Notes under the pieces: model-generated
What the model was told of the DNA's origin: nothing
The model's input: only the letters and a program-made list of their open reading frames with translations
Databases searched by the model: none
Made by a program: the position numbers and the translations under genes
From: Chloroflexota bacterium
GTDB taxonomy: Bacteria; Chloroflexota; Anaerolineae; Anaerolineales; Villigracilaceae
DNA: 64,000 nt
Assembly: GCA_016191845.1 (NCBI GenBank)
Contig: JACPVF010000007.1
Coordinates: 682,001 to 746,000, forward strand
Direction of reading: 5' to 3'
Shown here: positions 24,637-30,474 of the stretch, piece by piece
Numbering within the stretch: position 1 is the stretch's first letter
Layout of the letters: each line of letters starts with the position of its first letter

Positions 24637-25233
24637 TCACTGTGTCAAAGCCCATTTCTGTAGAAATGCCATGAACACATCGAGAACATAAGAGTCGGCG
24701 CCGTCTTCTAATTCGCCAGTATTCTGCGAGTGCAGGAAGGTTCCATCCGAGTCTAGAATAAAGATGTGGGGATAGCCAGCTACTTCGGGATACCGTGAGA
24801 GAAATTCCTCGTTCGAATTTTCCGTGCTGACGTTGACCTTCACCAGCACATAGTGCTCTGTTCGATATTGCAAAAGGTCAGCATGCGCGGCGTAGAAATC
24901 ATCCATGTGTTTGCACCAGATGCACCAATTCCCGCCCATCTCCAACATAATGCGCTTGTTCTCTTTTTGTGCAAGCACGATGGCTTGATCCAGATCATCC
25001 GCAGGGTTGCGAGCGGGATCATAAATATTAACAAGGGCCGAATGTTCCATGTCGGCTGCGTTGTCCATATAGGGCGCGGCGACAGTCGCTTCTGGCGTGA
25101 GAGCCAAGGTAGGTGGCGATGTGGTCACCACAGTTGCGGGTGCTTCTGCCATGGGCTCGGGTGGAACAAGGCTGCTGCATGCCAGCGTGGTGAGCAACAA
25201 TAGTCCGAGTGCCAGCGATACGGTTCGTTTCAC
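24637..25233 (-). CDS. Thioredoxin-fold lipoprotein
   Basis: A 198-residue exported protein starting at GTG 25233, preceded by CCCAGGAGG at ideal spacing. The signal peptide ends in a lipobox (LLLTTLAC), then a Thr/Pro/Ala linker. The thioredoxin-like domain carries MGGNWCIWCKHMDDF (CxxC) and a cis-proline at GYPHIFILD. This pattern (KRIMLEMGGNWCIWC) matches periplasmic thioredoxin_7/DsbD-gamma-like proteins. It probably reduces or oxidises extracytoplasmic disulfides. The -35/-10 pair TTGTCC-17-TAACAT lies upstream. Confidence 0.88.
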   Translation of the reverse strand: MKRTVSLALGLLLLTTLACSSLVPPEPMAEAPATVVTTSPPTLALTPEATVAAPYMDNAADMEHSALVNIYDPARNPADDLDQAIVLAQKENKRIMLEMGGNWCIWCKHMDDFYAAHADLLQYRTEHYVLVKVNVSTENSNEEFLSRYPEVAGYPHIFILDSDGTFLHSQNTGELEDGADSYVLDVFMAFLQKWALTQ

Positions 25234-25262
25234 AATATCCTCCTGGGAGTGATGTTTTTTTG

Positions 25263-25291
25263 ATGTTATCCCAGTTCCCAGGTTCGGACAA
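25263..25291 (-). promoter_or_regulatory. Promoter of the thioredoxin lipoprotein gene
   Basis: On the minus strand TTGTCC and TAACAT are separated by 17 bp, 29 nt upstream of the GTG start. Confidence 0.4.
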
Positions 25292-25300
25292 TGTGACATA

Positions 25301-26518
25301 TCACTTAAAAATATTACGAAGCTGCGGCTGATAGTTGGGGAATATCTCATTTGTAGCGGGATTGTTCAGCCGTTTGACCAATACCTCTGACAGCACATCC
25401 CGATAGTCGGTCGTGACCGCCAGATCGCCTGGTCCCACCAGTTGACCTGATCCCAGCCCAGGCCATGGACCGTGCACCCGCCCGCCGAGAACGTCCCCGC
25501 CTATCACCATCATCATGCTGCCGTGGCCGTGATCCGTGCCAAGACTGCCATTCTCGGAGGCACGCCGCCCAAACTCGGACATGGTCACCACGGTCAGTTT
25601 GTGCAGATGGTCGTGCATCGCCGCGTGGAAGGCGGCCAGCCCGTCGCCCAGGTCACGGATGAGATTGGCCATCTGGCCTTCGGTCGAGCCCTGGGCGAAG
25701 TGCGTGTCCCAACCACCCAGATCGATGGCAGCCACTTCGAGGCCCACGTCCGCTTTGATGAGCATGGCCACCTGTTGCAGAGCCAGGCCAAAGGCGGAGG
25801 TTGGGAATTGGGATTCGGAGTCCGCTTTCGGGTCGAGCTTTTGCAGGATGTCGAGAATGCCGAGGGTTTCCTGCCCAAGTGCAGAGAAGGAGTCGCCGCC
25901 CGCATAGAGCGTATCCAGCGCGGAACGCATCTGGGCCACGGCACGCGCGTCGCCATTGAGATGGAAGTCCGCGATGGAGCGCAGGGCCGAGACGGGCACG
26001 GTACCGCTCAGGCTGCGCTGCGGCATCTCGCCCACGCCCACTGCCCGCAGCGGGGACGCGTTGCCCGTGTCGAGCGTGGCCAGGTGGCGGCCGATCCAGC
26101 CCGAGGCGGGACCTTTGGCATCGTCCACACCGCGTTCCATCAACTCCATCGCCTTGAAATGACTGCGCGACTCGTCGGGCGCGCCGCAGGCATGGATGAT
26201 GGCGAGCTGTTTTTCGTTCCACGCATCCAGCAGGTTTTGCAGGGCGGGATGAAAGCCGAAGAAGCCATCCAGGTCGAGTGTGCGCAACTTGGATTTGCGA
26301 TCGTCGGGGCGCGGAATGCCGAGCGTGGGACGCAGAGCATAATAGGCATCCTCTCCGTGCGGCACGATGATGTTGAGCACGTCCGCTGCGCCGCGCAAGA
26401 AGATGACTACCAATGTGTCGCCGCGTGGAGCGGAGTTTTTTGGCGCAAAAGCCAGGCGCGGCATCCACGGGGCGTGCAGGGTGTAGTCGTTTAACATAGG
26501 TAAAGTTTGTAAGGTCAT
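25301..26518 (-). CDS. DUF1501 domain protein
   Basis: A 405-residue protein of the DUF1501 family (alkaline-phosphatase-like fold). GDTLVVIFLRGAADVLNIIVP, then AIDLGGWDTHFAQG, TVVTMSEFGRRASENGSLGTDHGHG and GDLAVTTDYRDVLSEVL are all family hallmarks. DUF1501 proteins are usually Tat-exported and pair with DUF1800 proteins. This one shows no Tat signal, so it may travel with its DUF1800 partner, whose gene ends 61 bases upstream. The function is unknown. I chose the ATG at 26518; longer starts would read through the palindromic repeat in the gap. Confidence 0.92.
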   Translation of the reverse strand: MTLQTLPMLNDYTLHAPWMPRLAFAPKNSAPRGDTLVVIFLRGAADVLNIIVPHGEDAYYALRPTLGIPRPDDRKSKLRTLDLDGFFGFHPALQNLLDAWNEKQLAIIHACGAPDESRSHFKAMELMERGVDDAKGPASGWIGRHLATLDTGNASPLRAVGVGEMPQRSLSGTVPVSALRSIADFHLNGDARAVAQMRSALDTLYAGGDSFSALGQETLGILDILQKLDPKADSESQFPTSAFGLALQQVAMLIKADVGLEVAAIDLGGWDTHFAQGSTEGQMANLIRDLGDGLAAFHAAMHDHLHKLTVVTMSEFGRRASENGSLGTDHGHGSMMMVIGGDVLGGRVHGPWPGLGSGQLVGPGDLAVTTDYRDVLSEVLVKRLNNPATNEIFPNYQPQLRNIFK

Positions 26519-26538
26519 AGAGTCATCCACAGAATAAT

Positions 26539-26580
26539 GCATCGCGCTGAGCGGAGCGCAGCGAAGTCGAAGCGTGATGC
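26539..26580. repeat. Palindromic repeat with GAGCGGAG...AGTCGAAG core
   Basis: GCATCGCGCTGAGCGGAGCG, then CAGCGAAGTCGAAGCGTGATGC. The outer arms are complementary (GCATC-GCGC / GCGTGATGC, imperfect). It abuts the stop codon of the DUF1800 gene. A relative sits at 44533. Confidence 0.7.
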
Positions 26581-28067
26581 TATTTCCATTGAAATGCAGG
26601 CGAGGATAGAATTCCGGCAGTAAAGATATTGAGGCTTTCGGTCTCATCTGCCCCAGCAGCATGAAGTGCCGTCAGCAGTTCATCGCGCGCGAAGGGAGCG
26701 AGTGCAGAGCCAAGCAACAGGGATGCAATCTGGTCAGCGGATTCTTCAAGGGTCTTTGCATGGACGGTTTCCAGCAACCTGGGCAGATCGATCTCGGTGC
26801 CTTTAATCTCATTGCGCGCCAGGGCAAAGGCGAACTGCCAGCGTGGCATGAGGTTGCCCTGCCAGGTCTGGGTACGGTCGGGGTAGCCATCGGGGGTGGG
26901 CCACAGGAAGGGAACTTGTCCCATGCGCAGGAGGTAATCCTGCGTCGCATCGTCGCCATCGGTTTCGGCGTTGAGAGCACGCAGTGCGGAAGCAATGAAG
27001 TTGTTCGGACGTTTGTATTTGGACTGGGCCAGGGACAGTCCATCCAATAAAATCACGCGCAGGACGGCGCGGATGTCGCCGTGAGTCTGTTCAAAGGTTT
27101 GAGCAGCCTTGTCGATGATCTCGGCGGGCGGCTCGTCAGCCAGGAAGCGGCGGGCCAGCTTGGTCGAGATGAAACGCGCGGCGGCGGGATGCTCGACCAG
27201 CCGTTCGATCACACGCTCAGCTTCGGCCTGTCCTGCCTCGTGAATCTCCAGGCCGAGTACATGCTTCGTGCCTGTGTCGTGGACCTTCGCGTCGAAGGTG
27301 AACTGTCCGCGCCAGAAATGCTCTTTGACCGTCCAGCCCGTCAGACAGCGCGCCAGTTCCATCACGTCCTGTTGAGTGTAGCCCGCTTCGACTCCCAGCG
27401 TGTGCAGTTCCATCAACTCGCGCGCGTAGTTCTCGTTAGGCGCGGCTTTCTGGTTGGACTGGTTGTCGAGGTAGACCAGCATCGCGGGCGAGTGCGCCGA
27501 AGCCCACACCAGGTCGCGGAACGAGCCAAGCGCATGCTTGCGGATGACCTCGCGGTCGTCGACGGTCTTGAGATAGTAGCAGTCGCCCTTTTCGGTGCTG
27601 ATGTTGAAATTGTCGGACCAGAACTCGGCCATGACCTCGAACAACTGTCGGCGGCTGTAGACCTGTCGCAGCAACGTGGCTTGCCGCAACTCCTTCGGGA
27701 CCTTGAACCTGTCCACGTTATCGAAGATCTGGTCGCTGACATCGAACAGGTCCGAGGCGGACATGTCCAACGTGCCCAGGTTGCGCAAGCGGAACTCGCA
27801 GCTGTGATCGTCGATAGACTCAGGCGCAAGCTGCTCCTCGATCCAATTGGCTAGCCCGATCTGCGCAAAGCGCGCACGCTCCTCGGCGTTTGGCCCGAAG
27901 CTGAGTCGGTTCAGGGACAGGAAGTCTGCGGGAGACAATGCAGGCCAGACGACGTTCGCCAGTGGAGCCAGCAGCTGGTTGGCAGGTGCGCACGAGGCCA
28001 GGGCCGTGCTGGCAGCGATCAGGCCAGTCAGCTTGAGGAAGTCGCGGCGGGAAAGGTTCATGGTCAT
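26580..28067 (-). CDS. DUF1800 domain protein with Tat signal
   Basis: A 495-residue DUF1800 protein. The N-terminus SRRDFLKLTGLIAASTAL is a twin-arginine signal, followed by a possible lipobox (LASC). Core motifs include LSLNRLSFGPN, FEVMAEFWSDNFNI, PNENYARELMELHTLGVEAGYTQQDV and FISTKLARRFLAD. It is probably exported and partners the adjacent DUF1501 protein; the pair is common in bacteria but has no proven function. The start is ATG 28067 or the second Met at 28061; neither has a clear ribosome binding site. Confidence 0.93.
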   Translation of the reverse strand: MTMNLSRRDFLKLTGLIAASTALASCAPANQLLAPLANVVWPALSPADFLSLNRLSFGPNAEERARFAQIGLANWIEEQLAPESIDDHSCEFRLRNLGTLDMSASDLFDVSDQIFDNVDRFKVPKELRQATLLRQVYSRRQLFEVMAEFWSDNFNISTEKGDCYYLKTVDDREVIRKHALGSFRDLVWASAHSPAMLVYLDNQSNQKAAPNENYARELMELHTLGVEAGYTQQDVMELARCLTGWTVKEHFWRGQFTFDAKVHDTGTKHVLGLEIHEAGQAEAERVIERLVEHPAAARFISTKLARRFLADEPPAEIIDKAAQTFEQTHGDIRAVLRVILLDGLSLAQSKYKRPNNFIASALRALNAETDGDDATQDYLLRMGQVPFLWPTPDGYPDRTQTWQGNLMPRWQFAFALARNEIKGTEIDLPRLLETVHAKTLEESADQIASLLLGSALAPFARDELLTALHAAGADETESLNIFTAGILSSPAFQWK

Positions 28068-28080
28068 TTACCAGGGATGA

Positions 28081-28126
28081 ACAGAGATAAACAGGGATGA
28101 GGCTTTGTTCATCACCGTTTATCTCT
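28081..28126. repeat. Palindromic element upstream of the DUF1800 gene
   Basis: AGAGATAAAC and GTTTATCTCT form a 10-bp perfect stem, with GATGA/TCATC pairing inside. It lies in the 67-base gap between two co-oriented genes. No T-run adjoins, so it is more like a REP element than a terminator. Confidence 0.6.
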
Positions 28127-28134
28127 GGTTGGAT

Positions 28135-28647
28135 TTAAGCCTGCGTGGGCGCAGGTTCAACCACCTGCGCTGACTTGGGCAGCCAGTGCAACAGAGCGAA
28201 AGCCGCTGCTCCCAGCGTGGCGACGGTGGCCAGCGGGAAGAAGATGAACCAGCCGATGACGGGGAAGAACGAAGCCAGTTCGAGGATGACCGCGCCGCGC
28301 ACGAAGGCACCCAATCCGCTGGTGGGGCTGAGACGGCCGACCTGCTCTCCGAAACGGGCGGCCAGCCCTGCCGCACCGAGGCCCGAGAACGCCAGGGTCA
28401 GCGCGATCAGGATCCAGCCAAGGAACTTGGCGGGGCCGAAGGGTAGCGCCAGCAGGATGACGGTCGGGATGACCAGCACGGCCAGCACCACGCCACCCAG
28501 CCAGAAGGATTGCCAGGGCGTGCGGTCGAGGCGCACGCGGGCACGCTCCACCGTGGACGGGAACAACAGCCACCAGGCGGTCAGCAGGGCGGGATACGAT
28601 ACGCCAATGATGAGCAGAATGAAGAAGATCGCAGAAATGTCAGCCAT
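28135..28647 (-). CDS. Four-helix membrane protein (paralogue A)
   Basis: A 170-residue membrane protein with about four hydrophobic segments. It shares a layout with the neighbouring 28797 protein: LFPSTVERARVRLDRTPWQS after helix 1, LAARFGEQVG in the middle, and FFPVIGWFIFFPLATVATLG near the C-terminus. I do not recognise a named family. It has a good AAGGAG ribosome binding site. It lies between the ECF sigma cluster and the DUF1800/DUF1501 pair, all on one strand. Confidence 0.75.
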   Translation of the reverse strand: MADISAIFFILLIIGVSYPALLTAWWLLFPSTVERARVRLDRTPWQSFWLGGVVLAVLVIPTVILLALPFGPAKFLGWILIALTLAFSGLGAAGLAARFGEQVGRLSPTSGLGAFVRGAVILELASFFPVIGWFIFFPLATVATLGAAAFALLHWLPKSAQVVEPAPTQA

Positions 28648-28741
28648 GGAAAACTCCTTGTGTTTGCTTGTTAGTTGCTATACAAAAGAGTTCGCTGAAA
28701 TGTTGCAAGGGAAATCCACGTGGGGCACGAAGAGACACAAA

Positions 28742-28767
28742 AAAAGACACGCATTGGCGTGTCTTTT
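28742..28767 (-). terminator. Intrinsic terminator after membrane paralogue B
   Basis: AAAAGACACGC-ATTG-GCGTGTCTTTT, an 11-bp stem; on the minus strand it ends in a T-run. It separates the sigma operon from paralogue A. Confidence 0.8.
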
Positions 28768-28796
28768 CGAATCTTTGCGTTTTTGTAGCTTCGCGG

Positions 28797-29291
28797 TTAA
28801 TGGACCGATGGCTTCGAGAAGAAACTAAGGATGAATGCCCCCAACCCGGTCAAACCGACGTAGGGCAGCAGCAGGAACCATCCTGCCACGGGGACGGCAC
28901 TGCCGAGGCTGAGCGCCAGTGTGCTCCACAGCGTACGTTTCCACGTGGACTGGTCGGGGAAGATGCGCTCGCCCAGAACTCCCACCATGCCCGTCAGCCC
29001 GAAGGACAGGCCGATCAGCAGGATGCCAGTCAGAAACAAGGCAGGGATGAAGACGATGCCTTTGACCAGCCCCGTTGTGTTATTGCTGATACTGAACAGC
29101 ACCAGCGCGATCACACCGAAGAACAAGAAATTCACCACACCCACCATCAGCGAGCGCCCCGCCATGTGCTGTGCAGCAAAGCGGGTCTTCTCCACGCGTG
29201 CAGGGAAGAGCGCTTCGACGACCAGAAAGAATCCCACCAGCCCAACGGCGAGCAACACGACCAGGATCACGAACCCAACAATGTTGTCCAT
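28797..29291 (-). CDS. Four-helix membrane protein (paralogue B)
   Basis: A 164-residue membrane protein related to the 28135 product: LFPARVEKTRFAAQHMAGRS, then VGVLGERIF and AVPVAGWFLLLPYVGLTGLG occupy the same positions. It lies 12 bases after the anti-sigma gene with its own TAAGGAG ribosome binding site, so it is a likely third gene of the ECF sigma operon and perhaps part of the response controlled by the sigma factor. Confidence 0.76.
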   Translation of the reverse strand: MDNIVGFVILVVLLAVGLVGFFLVVEALFPARVEKTRFAAQHMAGRSLMVGVVNFLFFGVIALVLFSISNNTTGLVKGIVFIPALFLTGILLIGLSFGLTGMVGVLGERIFPDQSTWKRTLWSTLALSLGSAVPVAGWFLLLPYVGLTGLGAFILSFFSKPSVH

Positions 29292-29303
29292 GAAAGAATC
29301 TCC

Positions 29304-29846
29304 TTACGAACGGATCAAATTCGACTTGCGCAGCAACAGTCCGTTGCCCACCAGCCACAACAACGTCACGCTGAAGACGGCCACGGTGATATACAGGCTG
29401 GATACTTCGAAACTCAGGCGCGGTATCTGCCATTGGAATTGCACGAACATGGTTTGCATCTCTGCGAGAGTCTGCTCGAAACGCAGGGTTAAGTCGAACA
29501 AGGTCGGCAAAGTGATCGCGGGGACGTCCATTGCGAACATCGTTTGCAGCAGTGGCAGCGAAGCGATCAGTGCCGTGAGCGCGGCCGCCACTTGCAGCAG
29601 CGCCGTCCACTTGAGGAGGCGTGGCAGCGGCTGCGGGGTCAGAGTCCGCGCCACGTCGGCGGAGAGGTCGCGCATCAGGTCCGCTTCAGGTAGAGCGGAC
29701 AACTCGAAGAACACGTCGGCCAGTTCGTCGAGGCGCAGCTCACAGTCGGCGCAGTCGCGCAGGTGTGACTCAACCTCCGCCCGCGCATCGGGTGGCAGGG
29801 CGTCGTCGAGATATTCGTTCAGGATTTCATCGGAGAGATGGTTCAT
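29304..29846 (-). CDS. Anti-sigma factor with zinc-finger (ZAS) domain
   Basis: A 180-residue membrane protein. The N-terminal HxxxCxxC motif (SHLRDCADC: His28, Cys32, Cys35) is the ZAS anti-sigma signature that binds and silences an ECF sigma factor in the cytoplasm. Two hydrophobic segments follow (about 79-105 and 150-172), enclosing an extracytoplasmic loop of about 45 residues that could sense the signal. It overlaps the sigma gene by 20 bases, so the two are translationally coupled. Confidence 0.9.
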   Translation of the reverse strand: MNHLSDEILNEYLDDALPPDARAEVESHLRDCADCELRLDELADVFFELSALPEADLMRDLSADVARTLTPQPLPRLLKWTALLQVAAALTALIASLPLLQTMFAMDVPAITLPTLFDLTLRFEQTLAEMQTMFVQFQWQIPRLSFEVSSLYITVAVFSVTLLWLVGNGLLLRKSNLIRS

Positions 29847-30375
29847 GGCTCAAACTCTCTGCCAAAATTTTTCGGGCGCGGAATAAATGGCTCTTCACGT
29901 CACTTAGCGGAATCTTCAACTCGGCCGCGATCTCATCATACGACAGGTCTTGATAATGCCGCAACTCGACCACCGCGCGATAATGCGGCGGCAGTTTGCG
30001 CAAAGCATTCCGCACGCGTTCAGCCTCTTCCTGGACCTCACGGCCTGACTCCGGCAAAGGGGCGGGGTCGGCGTCCCGTTCTTCGTCCAGTTCGGCGTGC
30101 TCTGGTTTGTGCATGGCCAGTTGGTTCAGACACACGTTGGCGGCCACGCGCCGCATCCACGGGCCGAAGGGACGCTCCACGTCAAAGGTGTTGATGCGCT
30201 CATAGGCACGGATGAACGCCTCCTGCGCCATATCCTCGGCCTCGCGCCGTTCGCCCATCATACGATAACACACGTTGAACACGCCCGCCTGATGCAGGCG
30301 GACAAGTTCGCCGAACGCCTCGGGGTCACCGCGACGGGCGCGCAGGATCAGGTCGCGGTCAGAGGACGCTTCCAT
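29827..30375 (-). CDS. ECF RNA polymerase sigma factor
   Basis: A 182-residue sigma-70 family factor. Region 2 is DPEAFGELVRLHQAGVFNVC...AEDMAQEAFIRAYERI; the acidic linker is about residues 88-112; region 4 is LRKLPPHYRAVVELRHYQDLSYDEIA, with an HTH ending SDVKSHLFRARKIL. It is paired with a zinc anti-sigma factor. A TACACT box sits exactly 6 nt before the ATG and there is no ribosome binding site, suggesting a leaderless mRNA. Confidence 0.95.
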   Translation of the reverse strand: MEASSDRDLILRARRGDPEAFGELVRLHQAGVFNVCYRMMGERREAEDMAQEAFIRAYERINTFDVERPFGPWMRRVAANVCLNQLAMHKPEHAELDEERDADPAPLPESGREVQEEAERVRNALRKLPPHYRAVVELRHYQDLSYDEIAAELKIPLSDVKSHLFRARKILAESLSHEPSLR

Positions 30376-30381
30376 GCTTGT

Positions 30382-30387
30382 AGTGTA
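30382..30387 (-). promoter_or_regulatory. -10 box (TACACT) placing the sigma-factor start codon at +1
   Basis: TACACT on the minus strand, 6 nt (ACAAGC), then ATG. No Shine-Dalgarno sequence. Confidence 0.45.
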
Positions 30388-30426
30388 ATACAGGCGGGGA
30401 GGGGAAAAAGTTGCAGGTAGTTAAAA

Positions 30427-30469
30427 ATGTCGTTGCGAGGAGCTGCTATGTGACTTCTCGCAACGACAT
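30427..30469 (-). terminator. REP-like 13-bp palindrome acting as a terminator
   Basis: ATGTCGTTGCGAG and CTCGCAACGACAT are perfectly complementary over 13 bp with a 17-nt loop. On the minus strand it is followed by TTTTTAA just after the 30475 stop. The same 13-mer opens the repeat at 22328, so a dispersed repeat seems to have been put to use as a terminator. Confidence 0.75.
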
Positions 30470-30474
30470 CAAAT

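Noticed and set aside
25472-26494. 340-residue ORF antisense to the DUF1501 gene
   Set aside because: Shadow; DUF1501 motifs are on the minus strand.
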